From: Loripinus fragilis
Taxonomy: Eukaryota; Mollusca; Bivalvia; Lucinida; Lucinidae
Direction of reading: 5' to 3'
NCBI GenBank assembly: GCA_964019695.1
Contig: OZ026519.1
Span: forward strand, 27,123,213 to 27,187,212
DNA length: 64,000 nucleotides
In this document: one piece after another, positions 55,029-64,000 of the stretch
How positions within the stretch are numbered: the first letter of the stretch is position 1
Layout of the letters: each line of letters begins with the position of its first letter
Notes under the pieces: model-generated
Told to the model about the DNA's origin: nothing
Databases searched by the model: none
What the model saw: the letters and a program-made list of their open reading frames with translations, nothing else
Program-made: the position numbers and the translations under genes

Positions 55029-55112
55029 ACTTGTCTACTAAAAAAGTATGGGCTTGAATATTTTAGTTATTTTTGTTCTCAAACATATCATTTGCTTTAT
55101 TCTTTCTTTCAG

Positions 55113-55230
55113 GTTTCCGAAGTTTCCTTTGTTCTCAACCACAACATTTATTTAATCGAGCTCATCGTCGAGTCTATCAAGACATGACACAGCCCATGAC
55201 AAACTACTTCATCAACTCATCACACAATAC
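55113..55230 (+). CDS. PLCD: Phospholipase C, exon 10 (start of catalytic X domain, first histidine)
   Basis: It encodes FRSFLCSQPQHLFNRAHRRV, YQDMTQPMTNYFINSSHN and the start of Thr, between TTTCAG and GTAAGC. HRRVYQDMTQPMTNYFINSSHNTY is the PLC X-box entry motif. The His of SSHNT (about residue 337) corresponds to catalytic His311 of rat PLC-delta1 and the Asn after it to calcium ligand Asn312. Confidence 0.97.
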
Positions 55231-56119
55231 GTAAGCATACGTCCAGATAAATACATATTTAGTATAAAACAAGGCCCACCTTTTTTGGACTAGAATGCTA
55301 TCGGCCATGCCCCTATTTATAAGTAGTTTGTGGGCATACTGCAGGTTTGAAGATTTAAATGTCTTAAGTTCAGGGTTTTGGAATTTTTTCCATACGATTT
55401 TTCATAATTCTCAGAATATTCACAAAAATTTTTATTGCATATAGAGGCATTAATTTAATACTTTTGTGGATTAAAGATTCAAATGCAAATCATTCAATAG
55501 AATTAAAAAAAAAAAGAAATCACATAATTTAATCAAAGAAAAGTTTTTCTTTCCTCACAGATTTCAGTTTTTGACATGCATGAGCAGCCGTTGTGCCTTG
55601 GCTCTTTTTCTGCAAGTGCTGTCTGCTGGTAACGTTTGCAAACGGTTTGGACCCAGATCAGGCTCGAGCCTGATCTGGATTCAAACTGTTTGACCCTTTG
55701 ATGGTATCCTGAATTACTTTTTGGAAAAAGTTTGTTTTGAAAACAAATTCAGCCACCAACAAGAAAGCATGCAAACTTACCAAGCATGCAAAGAGTGAAA
55801 CTCCCTTTATTTATCATATGACATTGCATCTGGGAGTGATCAAACACCTTGTATTTAAATAGATAAACCACTAGTGGTCTACATATCCAGTAACAATGTT
55901 ACAAACATATCAACAAAGTATTAACATTTGCACACCAAAAATGGGATTTTAAAGTAACGATAAATAGACTCTGTAATATACATGCTCCTGTATTATGTAT
56001 CTTATTAAACTCATCGCAAAAAAATAACAAAATGCTGTGCAATCCTCGTACCCAACTTGTTTAAAAAATTAAAAGATACATGAGTAATCCTTTAAGATCC
56101 TCTATGTATTTATTTTTAG
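55231..56119 (+). other. Intron 10
   Basis: It holds a reverse family C element at about 55600-55798 (hairpin GGACCCAGATCAGGCTCGAGCC... and end AGCATGCAAAGAG). The rest is AT-rich. Confidence 0.65.
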
Positions 56120-56205
56120 ATATCTGGCAGAAGATCAATTACGAGGGCCTAGTCGAGTAGAATGTTACATTTCAGCATTAAAGAAAGGATGCCGTTGTGT
56201 AGAAT
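56120..56205 (+). CDS. PLCD: Phospholipase C, exon 11 (X domain)
   Basis: It encodes [20 protein letters not shown] and KKGCRCVE, from acceptor TTTTTAG to GTGAGT. YLxxDQLxGxSxVExYxxALxxGCRCVE is the X-domain core. The final Glu (about 367) equals calcium ligand Glu341 of PLC-delta1. Presence of this residue separates the protein from the inactive PLC-L family only together with the histidines in exons 10 and 12. Confidence 0.97.
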
Positions 56206-56287
56206 GTGAGTGTCATTTTTTACATGAAGTTTTACATTTTTACATGGGGTTACAAGATTCTGTGCTTTTGCAGTCAATTTTTGACTC

Positions 56288-56523
56288 AAAAAGTGCCAAG
56301 AACAAATGCATCTGAAAAACTACAGCTGCTGAAGTGGTCTGCTGCAAATAATTGCCTAACAATATGGACGAATTAAGTATATAAGCCAAGAGGGTGGACC
56401 CAGAACAGACTGCTCCTATAGGAGCAGTCTGATCTGGGTCCACACTCTTTGCCATAGAGGCTTCTTAAACATTTCAGCAGACCAGAAAAGCAGATGAATT
56501 TTGTTGCAATTGGGGCATTAAGG
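56288..56523. mobile_element. Palindromic MITE, family A, reverse copy
   Basis: GTGCCAAGAACAAATGC, the hairpin GACCCAGAACAGACTGCTCC / GGAGCAGTCTGATCTGGGTC and the terminal GGGGCATTAAGGG before TTAA match the reverse complement of 35049-35288. The left tip is eroded. Confidence 0.75.
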
Positions 56524-57494
56524 GTTAAAAAAACTTATCACATGGGCCTCGACTCTTGAGAACCTGACTTTGTTGCATGCAAAAACAAAGGTGCAGACAA
56601 GCCTGCACATCCATGCAGTCGGATCAGCACCTTTGTTTTTTTGCTAATTGGAAAGAATAATATCTAAACTTCCTTCATGCAAATTTTCAAATATTCTAGC
56701 CCGTCTCTGTAGCTGACCAGGATGGTTTTAGTCTAACTCAGTTGGAAACACTGAAGACAAGTTATCAAGCGAGGAGGAGCATATATCTGTGTTGTCACAT
56801 ATGACCTATTGCAAGATGAAATGAAATTGTCCTACATGACTGAAATATTGTTGACTGGGATGTTAAACATCAGCACAAACAAATGCTATGGCAAATGCAG
56901 TGTCTCTTGAGTTGTAAGGGCTGATTAATTAATAACAAACGTCAAGGTTAGTATAAGAACATTCAGTCATATTTATTTCTGTAGAAATTTTTAAAAATGG
57001 CACCATCGAAACCTATAAATACACTGGTTCAGTTTTGGGGTTGTGAACACAATAAAAAGTAGTATACAAAGGGTTAATGATTCAATTTTTAAAGAGTGAT
57101 TAGTCAATTCATCCTGAAATTAGGGCTAGTATACATTAGCTAATTTTGAAATCTGAACTTCAGGATTACAGATTTTGGTGGCTTTTAGCTAAGCTTATTG
57201 TGTTGCTTGCGAAGCATGGTAGGCACATAAGGATCATGTATCCATCGGTGGTGGCGTCGTCAGTGTCCTCCGCGTTAAATGAACTTCATATTTGCCCAAA
57301 GCTATTATATCTGACAACTTCTAACTATAGGCCATGATTGCCCAGTTGAACTAACCACTGAAAAATAGTTGATAGGCTTTTAACTATGATCTGTATGATA
57401 CCCAAGGTGAACTTAGGGGTTGGGGAAATGGGATTTATGTTTTGTGATTTATATGTTTCTCTAAAATAAGCCTTCATCAGAGGATATAAATTCA

Positions 57495-58020
57495 ACCAGG
57501 GGTTCCGTTAGGCGGACGTACGCCGTATATTACGTCCAAAAATCGGCTGCGTACGCCGAAATTACACATCAAAGACGTACGGCGGACTTCTGAAAATTCC
57601 TTAGTACGGCCGAAAATGGATATCGAGACGTCCTGTCGGAAGAAAAAACCCGCCCACATTTACCAGATTACGTGATTTATGTCCCGCCTTCGTATTGGAA
57701 ACTCATTTATTTTGTTTAATGACCACGCTAGGACGTCCCACATGACTGATTTCGCGAGTTTTATTGACAGCCTTTTGTCACGTGTAGGCTTCAGTCGGAA
57801 GGGTAATTATAAAAGCGTGTCATCCAACAGGTGTGAAATTTTACATCGACACATCTTGACAACGGCCTTAGAAACCATTCCCGCGAGACGGACGTACAGT
57901 CCCTGAGCAATAAAGCGAAACCACCAACAGCCCAATCACTATCCGTTTTGTTTGAAGTGCCGACGAGACACTTTGCACGCTTGTGAAATAACTTTTATAA
58001 ACTCTACACGTCTGCGTCGT
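57495..58020. other. CpG- and GTAC-rich segment of unknown nature
   Basis: Unlike its AT-rich surroundings, this stretch is full of GGACGTACGCCG, GCGTACGCCG and ACGTACGGCGGAC words. It opens with CAGGGGTTCCGTTAGGCGG, similar to the ends of some hAT elements, but I could not find the matching right end. A 75-residue frame (57679-57906) has no recognised domain. It may be an insertion or a transferred gene end. Confidence 0.35.
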
Positions 58021-58230
58021 AATTAATTGTGTAGATCCTGCGCATGCGATAATTTAGTACTTGAACGCTCCTTCTACACAGGCACTACACCAACGAACAT
58101 ATAACATATTAAAAACGAATGTTGTTTTGTTACAATTTTTATGCTGTACAAGTACAAGCTTATAAAAAATAATTGTCACACAAAATAAGTACAAGCTTTT
58201 AAAATAAAAATTGCTACACAAACACTCTCC

Positions 58231-58237
58231 CAAACAA

Positions 58238-58306
<69 letters not shown>

Positions 58307-58342
58307 GTCTTGTCTTGTCTTGTCTTGTCTTGTCTTGTCTTG

Positions 58343-58402
<60 letters not shown>

Positions 58403-58407
58403 GCCTG

Positions 58408-58471
<64 letters not shown>

Positions 58472-58633
58472 CCCTACCCTTCCCTACCCTACCCTACCCT
58501 ACCCTACCCTACCCTTCTCTACTCTACTCTACCCTACCCTACCTTACCTTACCTTACCTTACCATTCCTTACCTACCTTACTCTACCCTACCCTACCCTA
58601 CCTAACCCTTTCCTACCATACCCTACCCTACCT
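58231..58633 (+). repeat. Compound microsatellite: (TATC)n, (TTGTC)n, (TGTC)n, (TATC)n, (CTACC)n
   Basis: Five blocks follow one another with sharp boundaries. Frames through it code for repeated [13 protein letters not shown] or TLPYP peptides on all plus-strand registers and are artefacts. Confidence 0.95.
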
Positions 58634-58782
58634 ATCTATGCATTGTAAGGAACAAAGAATGATCTCATTCTGTATAAGTACAAGCTTATAAAAAATAATT
58701 GTTACACAAATAAGAACAAGCTTTTAAAATAAAAATTGCTACACAAACACCCTCCCAAACGAATCTACCTATCTACCCTACC

Positions 58783-58992
58783 CTACCCTACCATTCCCTA
58801 CCCTACCCAACCCAACCCAACCCTACCCTACCCTACCCTACCCTACCCTACCCTACCCTACCCTACCCTACCCTACCCTACCCTACCCTACCCTACCCTA
58901 CCCTACCCTACCCTACCCTACCCTACCCTACCCTACCCTACCCTACCCTACCCTACCCTACCCTACCCTACCCTACCCTACCCTACCCTACC
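58783..58992 (+). repeat. (ACCCT)n microsatellite
   Basis: About 40 CCCTA pentamers, nearly pure after 58820. The unit is five bases, not the six of TTAGGG telomeres. The flanks on both sides duplicate those of the compound microsatellite at 58231. Confidence 0.95.
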
Positions 58993-59249
58993 CATCTTGC
59001 AAGGAACAAAGAATGATCTCTAAAATATATATCTTATTTTTCAAAGCAAGTTTGACAATCCGCCTCACCGCAACAGTATCACAGAAAAAAGTGGGACTTC
59101 CAAAAAAATTCAATGGGACTTCCAAATTTCAAGGGTAGGAAGTCTGGACTTCCTGGATTTGAAAGTTATTGGAAGCCCTGTTCAACTGATTTGCCTTGTT
59201 TGACTTCTGTTTTGGCAGGCGACACACTCGATTCTCAGAATTCTAGTTA

Positions 59250-59465
59250 CATGTACTGTAAATTCGAAAATTTTCGCGAGAATTTTATTTTCGCGAATGG
59301 CGTTAAAAGACATATTTGTGACGTTAAAAATTTGCGACAAAGGCAGGATTTGCCTATATCAGTCAACCACAGAGTGATCTCGCCATTTCATGAGGGTTTT
59401 TTTCACGAAACTTCGCATATGCGAAGTTTCAATAAAATAAAACCCTCACAAAAATACCCGAATTG
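59250..59465. mobile_element. MITE-like element with CGAAAATTTTCGCGA end
   Basis: ACTGTAAATTCGAAAATTTTC and GCGAGAATTTTATTTTCGCG open it, a start familiar from bivalve MITEs. Near the right a palindrome CGAAACTTCGCATATGCGAAGTTTC is present. The exact right end is unclear; it lies about 20 bases before exon 12. Confidence 0.5.
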
Positions 59466-59486
59466 ACAGTTGTTATTTTGTTTCAG

Positions 59487-59607
59487 TGGACTGTTGGGAT
59501 GGCAATGACGGGGAACCAGTCATTTATCATGGTTACACATTAACATCAAAGATCCTGTTTCGAGATGTGATACAGGCAGTCAGAGATTACGCATTTGTAA
59601 CATCACC
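59487..59607 (+). CDS. PLCD: Phospholipase C, exon 12 (X domain, second histidine)
   Basis: It encodes [39 protein letters not shown] and the start of Pro, from TTTCAG to GTAAGT. Asp of LDCWDG (about 369) equals calcium ligand Asp343, and His of YHGYT (about 382) equals catalytic His356. The spacing from His337 is the same as in PLC-delta1. In PLC-L proteins these positions are changed, so this enzyme should hydrolyse PtdIns(4,5)P2 to IP3 and diacylglycerol. Confidence 0.97.
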
Positions 59608-60132
59608 GTAAGTGAACATTTACGTTTGAACCATTTCATGACAAAACAAAAAATACTAAACAATGTACCGAGTGGAGACTCACATCAGCCTGGTCCAGTG
59701 GTTATAAATTGTGCACGAAATTTCAATTACTCATAAAAACTAAAATGCTAAAAAATAGATATTTTTCTTGTTTTCAAACTCAGAAATTATATGTATCATG
59801 CTAATATTGGGATCACACATGTTTTTTCATGCATTAACATTTGCCGGGTCCTGAGGAAGCTGTTTGAACACAGGTCAGTTAGGCTAATGGGAGTATGATG
59901 TCTCAATTTACATAGAATGACCAGCTACCAGGACTGAATCAACATTTTCTGAAAGCTTATTCATTGTCCAGCTCAGACAAACTTAATAAAAAAGATGCTG
60001 ACATGAACTGGCAGTTTAACACCACAATAAAATCAGAACTTTTTGTGTGGAATAACATCCTTTTCATTCAATTAATCCAGGGACATAACTGTAGTATAAT
60101 TCCAGTAGGAACCTCCCTCAAACTTCTGCTTG

Positions 60133-60975
60133 TCAGTTAAATAAAAAAAACTAGAGCAAATTCGATGGAGCACCATCACAAAGCCCCACCCTCTCCCACC
60201 ATGTACAGAAATGCATGCATATTTTAATGAACCTACTTTGAATTTTATTCGTCCCATTCCACTTCACCACACTCCAAGGCATGCCCTAGGCATCACGTTA
60301 AACCCTGGGGCACACATGGGTGAAAGTTTTCAGGATTATTCCTTAATTCAGGATTTTGAGGCTGACTTTCCATAAAAAGTCAGCCTCAAAATGCTGAATT
60401 AGGGAGATTTTAATAGCTTTCTGATTTTTTTTCAGTCTGACTGTCTAAAGACAATTGACCATTTAAACTTGAAATTGTGATATTTAGTGGGCATACTGCA
60501 AGTTTTAAGATTGGAGTTCCGAAAGTTCACGATTTTGGAAATTTTGAACTTTCACCTATGGGTACAGTTTATGCTTTTAAATTGTTCTAGGGTTTAATAT
60601 GGCACATGACTATGTTCTTGAATTTTTTAGTTTGAACCTAATTCTCCCACCTCTAAGTCAAACCCATGGCGCATGAGCCCAGTGTCACATGAAAAATGTT
60701 GTCTAGTATGCTTTATATTTTTCTTTCCTGATTAAGAATACCAAGTCTGTTGTAAAAAATATATTATAAGACTTAAAATGACATTTTTCATATATTTGAC
60801 CTTTTGACCCCTCCCCAGGAGGTAGGGCAAAAAATACCTGTGCTCTTGCACTCCTTCTGGGTATAGGGACGCTTTATACCAAATTTGGTTAAAATCTGAC
60901 CAGCTGCCTAGGAGGAGATAGTGTGATGGATCGATGGATGGATATAGGTGAATTTTAAAAAACATGGGGATAAAT
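60133..60975 (+). mobile_element. Relative of the 11690-12700 element, with a nested family D MITE
   Basis: AGAGCAAATTCGATGGAGCACC starts it; GACCTTTTGACCCCTCCCCA, ACCAAATTTGGTTAAAATC, a short GATCGATGGATGGAT run and ACATGGGGATAA end it, in the same order as at 11690-12700. It has one unit rather than two and a half. Confidence 0.65.
60315..60560. mobile_element. Palindromic MITE, family D, copy 3
   Basis: CATGGGTGAAAGTTTTCAGG, GGCTGACTTTCCATAAAAAG with TCAGCCTC, and TTTTGAACTTTCACCTATG. It interrupts the surrounding element after GGGGCACA. Confidence 0.85.
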
Positions 60976-61248
60976 TTATGAGGACAAAATAATTAGAAGG
61001 GTTACTTGTCTGATTACTAGCAACATGTAAAATAAAAAAATTGGAGGATAAAATATATGAACAAGGTTAACTCGTCAGAAAAATAAATGTATGATAAAAA
61101 GAGTATGATATTAAATTGGTCAGATCTATATGGATGTGTCGGGTTGATATAGAGTATATGGAAACTGCCATCTCTATTCACCACATAATCATAAAAGGTT
61201 TCCATTAATGCTCATGGCAAGCTAACCAGTGATGATAGATATCTCTTT

Positions 61249-62493
61249 ATACCCCCCGCAAACTTTGTTTGTAGGGGGTATACTGTTTTCACGTTGTCTG
61301 TCTGTGCGTGTGTGCGTCCGTCCGTAACGCTTTGTTTCCTTAATAAATCAAAGAGTCATTGCTGGATTTTCATCAAACCTTGCAAACATGTTCATATATG
61401 CAAGACAAATACTTTAGACAAAAAAGTAAGGGCTAGGAGCCAATTCTATTAGAGTTATTTCCCTTTGTAGTTCTAAATGGCTTTTAATATAGTGCTTTAT
61501 GCTTATGCTATTATAGGCCATACACGGGCCGATCAACTCCTACCACAGCTTTTGATGGAACAATTTGATACTTTTCCTATACAATGTAGACACATTGAAC
61601 ATATGCATGAAGGAGTTTGGTTCAGAAAAAATAATTTTTGACAAAATGACAGCTGTGAGAACTTAGACAATTTTTCCCTAATAAGGTGTTTGCATATGCA
61701 TAGACGTTGCCCTTATGGGCCGATCAACTCCTACCACAGCTTTTATGGAGCAATTTGATACTTTGCCTATACAATGTAGACACATTTAACATATGCATGA
61801 AAGAGTTTGGTTTAGAAATAATATTTTTTGACAAAATGACAGCTGTGAGAACTTAAACAATTTTTCCCTAATAAGGCTTTTGTATATGCATAGATTGTGC
61901 CTTCATGGGCCAATCAACTCCTACCACAGCTTTTGATGGAACAATTTGATACTTTGCCTATACAATGTAAACACATTGAACATATGCATGAAGGAGTTTT
62001 GTTCAGAAAAAATAATTTTTGACGAAATGACAGCTGTGAGAACTTAGACAATTTTTCCCTTATTAGGCTTTTGTATATGCATAGATGGTGCCTTCATGGG
62101 CCGATCAACTCCTACTACAGCTTTTGATGGAACAATTTGATACTCTGTCGATACAATGTAGACACATTGAACATATGCATGAAGGAGTTTGGATCACAAA
62201 AAATAATTTTGACAAAAGGACAGCTGTGAGAACTTAGACAATTATTCCCTTATATGGCTTTTGTATATGCATGGATAGTGCCTTTATGGGCAGATCAAGT
62301 CCTACTACAGCTTTTGATGGAGCAATTTGATACTTTGCCGACACAATGTAGACACATTGAACATATGCACGAAGGAGTTTATAATTTTTGTTTGCACAGA
62401 TTCTACTGAAATCTTCTTATCAAAACTAAGGTCTTCTTGTTTGAACTATAACTTGCCAAGTTTTTTCACTGACTCTTACTGTGCGGGGGGTAT
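61249..62493 (+). mobile_element. Element with ATACCCCCCGCA ends and five tandem units of about 190 bp
   Basis: The ends ATACCCCCCGCA / TGCGGGGGGTAT are inverted. After a GTCTGTCTGTGCGTGTGTGC microsatellite-like leader come five units beginning GGGCCGATCAACTCCTACCA at about 61525, 61718, 61908, 62098 and 62287, each with ACAATGTAGACACATTGAAC, CATATGCATGAAGGAG and AGCTGTGAGAACTTAGACAA. Unit-to-unit similarity is high. No protein is encoded. Confidence 0.85.
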
Positions 62494-63089
62494 CTAATAA
62501 GCATTGCTTATTGACTTTTTTCATTTGATCTAAATCCTTATCCAGTTTTCTTTTTTATTTGTGTATCCAGTTAAGGTGTATGCTAGACTGTGTCTATTGG
62601 CTGACTTGTCTGAGCCTTGGCTCGTTGCTTGTTCTATTGGTACCAAATTTTCATTGGCTGCCAATATATACAGTCAAATCTTGTAAGGGCGAGAAATTCA
62701 TTTTGAAGCATCAGACTTTTTAGAATGATATGGAGGTATATAAACATAGAATATTTAACCCCCAAAAATGGTTATTATAAGAGTTCTCTTATCAAGCATA
62801 AGTTTTTGGTGCGCTAAAGAAACGTCTTTGGGAGACGTTTCTTTAGGAACAATTATTGATAGTTATTAAAATAGTTCATAAATAGGCCTTAACTTCCCAA
62901 TACAGCATACCCCAAATTTATTTTAAAAAAAACGAGTATTTTGAAAAATTGGAGTTCAATTTTTTTAGGTTTTGCTGTACTGATGCTGACTGATATATAA
63001 TTCAGTTTGTGATCTTGACCTTTGCAATGGCAGTTTGGACAGCCTCTTTCTGGGAGTGGTTAATATAAAATTTTTTAATATTTATTCAG

Positions 63090-63175
63090 CTATCCAGTCA
63101 CCCTGTCCATAGAGAATCATTGTTCCATCGAACAACAAACAGTCATGGCAAACTGCATGAAGTCTATCTTTGGGG
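63090..63175 (+). CDS. PLCD: Phospholipase C, exon 13 (X domain, last exon in the window)
   Basis: It encodes YPVTLSIENHCSIEQQTVMA and NCMKSIFG plus one base, from ATTCAG to GTAAGT. YPVxLSxENHCSxxQQ is the family motif. The Glu of SIENHC (about 416) equals calcium ligand Glu390. Phase 1 at the donor means the gene continues beyond the window; the rest of X, the Y half-barrel and the C2 domain are not seen. Confidence 0.97.
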
Positions 63176-63190
63176 GTAAGTATTTCAAAC

Positions 63191-63399
63191 ACAGTAAAAC
63201 CTGTCTTAAGCAGCCGCTCAAAATTAGACAAAACAAAGGTATAAAAGACAGATGTTAGCTTAATGCAGGTCGTAAGTATTGCAGAATGCTCTCTTGAGCA
63301 TTCTGCAATACTTTTGACCTGCATTAAGCGATATTTGGTCTTGAAAACCAATTTTTGGTCTTTTTTTTTGAGTGGCTGCTTGAGACAGGTTTTACTGTA
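63191..63399. mobile_element. Family E MITE, well preserved
   Basis: ACAGTAAAACCTGTCTTAAG and TGAGACAGGTTTTACTGT are the ends; AAGTATTGCAGAATGCTC forms the hairpin. It begins 15 bases after the exon 13 donor. Confidence 0.88.
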
Positions 63400-63404
63400 T
63401 ATAT

Positions 63405-63650
63405 AAAGTGCTGTCCCTTTACAACACTGTGTTTGGGTCCACATGAATGGACTGTGTTATAAGTGAATCATGTTAGAAAAAGCCAATATTACATGGTCAT
63501 TTTCCTATAATTCCTTTGTAAATGAAATGGTCTTTTTCATATAATTCCTTTGTACAATTCCATCATAAAAAAATGGAAGCCTTAACATGGCTGTGTTAAA
63601 TTGAAATCTGTGCTATAACGAGGTGTGTTATAAAGGGACTGCACTGTAAT
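63405..63650. mobile_element. Palindromic MITE, family J, uninterrupted copy
   Basis: GTGCTGTCCCTTTACAACAC and GTGTTATAAAGGGACTGCAC are the ends. It follows family E almost directly. It serves as the reference for the split copy in intron 8. Confidence 0.8.
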
Positions 63651-63849
63651 TTCACAATATAAACAGTGTGGATTGTGTCAGAGTGAAAGTGGTGGTCTGG
63701 CAACATGCTTTCATTGAGATTTCAGCCAGCTCACATGATTTTGATACTCATCGAATATGTTCAAGCTCACAGATCATGCAAATGCACAGCTGTCTAATGG
63801 GGCTAGAGCTGTAAATTTTGGACTTAGCCTACATTTACGTTCTTATTCT

Positions 63850-64000
63850 ATGTGAGCAGCAAAGGTTCTTGCGAGACTGAACATACACAGGCTTGTCTTA
63901 GCCTTAGCTAGTTTTGAATGATATAAGTACCAAAATCTCATGTGCTGGCTTGTTTATTTTTTCCTTCCTTCTGGTTTATCTAAAGGCATGTGTCAGTCAG
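63850..64000. mobile_element. Family H remnant at the window edge
   Basis: GAGCAGCAAAGGTTCTTGCG, CATACACAGGCTTGTCTTAGC and AAAATCTCATGTGCTGGCT are the right half of family H. The last bases of the window show nothing further. Confidence 0.5.

Larger units (their letters stand above)
49101..55112 (+). other. Intron 9
   Basis: About 6 kb. Left part: an inverted pair TATGACAGGAATACAGACTAAC / GTTAGTCTTTTTCCCTGTATG (49218-49765) with GGGCCCAG-type blocks, probably a decayed TIR element, then a SINE-like unit at 49805-49985 (TTGGCTCAGTTGC..., GGGTCAACCCAGACAGGAA, AAACAAACAAAAT). The rest is the large inverted-arm element. Confidence 0.55.
56206..59486 (+). other. Intron 11
   Basis: About 3.3 kb. 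Besides listed features: a hairpin at 56585-56640 (AACAAAGGTGCAGAC...), a SINE-like tail near 56700-56885 (TTGTTGACTGGGATGTTAAAC), and otherwise unrecognised DNA at 56900-57490 and 58998-59245. Confidence 0.6.
59608..63089 (+). other. Intron 12
   Basis: About 3.5 kb: a family G remnant (59685-59875), two repeat-bearing elements and a short hairpin GAAACGTCTTTGGGAGACGTTTC at 62818-62843. Nothing recognised at 59880-60130 or 62520-63080. Confidence 0.6.

Noticed and set aside
58783..58992. (CCCTA)n as a telomeric or interstitial telomere repeat
   Set aside because: The unit is five bases (ACCCT); animal telomeres use TTAGGG. It grew in a duplicated block next to other microsatellites.
58211..59023. 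Several open frames of 95-145 residues coding for SIYL, LSVC and TLPYP repeats
   Set aside because: They are translations of tetra- and pentanucleotide microsatellites, open in all plus-strand frames; no gene.
13304..63175. Classification as the inactive PLC-L (PRIP) type
   Set aside because: Some PH-domain phrases resemble PLC-L, but both catalytic histidines and the calcium ligands are intact.

Overview
The window is animal nuclear DNA: AT-rich, intron-dominated and crowded with non-autonomous transposable elements. The repeat content (LINE 3' ends, tRNA-headed SINEs, elements with the CTCACCTGAG hairpin, many palindromic MITEs, tandem-repeat-bearing elements) is what I associate with bivalve molluscs. 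A heterodont bivalve, possibly a dreissenid, is my guess; the species is not proven.

One protein-coding gene is visible: a plus-strand phosphoinositide phospholipase C, most like the delta class. It is split into 13 recognisable exons from 13304 to 63175 and runs off the right edge. Exon phases agree at all 12 junctions. The joined exons encode about 436 residues: a short N-terminus, a PH domain, an EF-hand region with one canonical calcium loop, and the first half of the catalytic X domain with all the expected active-site residues. The rest of X, plus Y and C2, must lie downstream. The first two exons are the least certain part.

Left of the gene (1-13300): a decayed array of a roughly 66-bp satellite-like unit (about 50-2010, again at 4200 and 7080) interrupted by a mariner-like element, a SINE and a LINE tail that itself carries a SINE. 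Two copies of the LINE 3' end lie at 2040-3500 and 5845-6435. An approximately 1-kb element with internal repeats and a promoter-like CCAAT/TATA segment (10925-11050) follow.

Inside the gene the introns are a stratified record of insertions: families with TTAA target sites (piggyBac-like), TA target sites (Tc1/mariner-like), hAT-like elements with TSDs, two clear tRNA-derived SINE families and an antisense LINE fragment. The most informative locus is intron 8: a palindromic MITE is split by a hAT-like element with an 8-bp TSD, which is split by a complete non-autonomous LTR retrotransposon with apparently identical 206-bp LTRs, a 5-bp TSD, an initiator-Met-type primer site, a 13-unit minisatellite and a shrunken gag with a zinc knuckle. 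Intron 9 holds a roughly 4.9-kb element with very long inverted arms around a 2-kb minisatellite. Intron 11 holds a duplicated block whose two halves carry different microsatellites. I saw no true tRNA, rRNA, CRISPR or bacterial-type feature.
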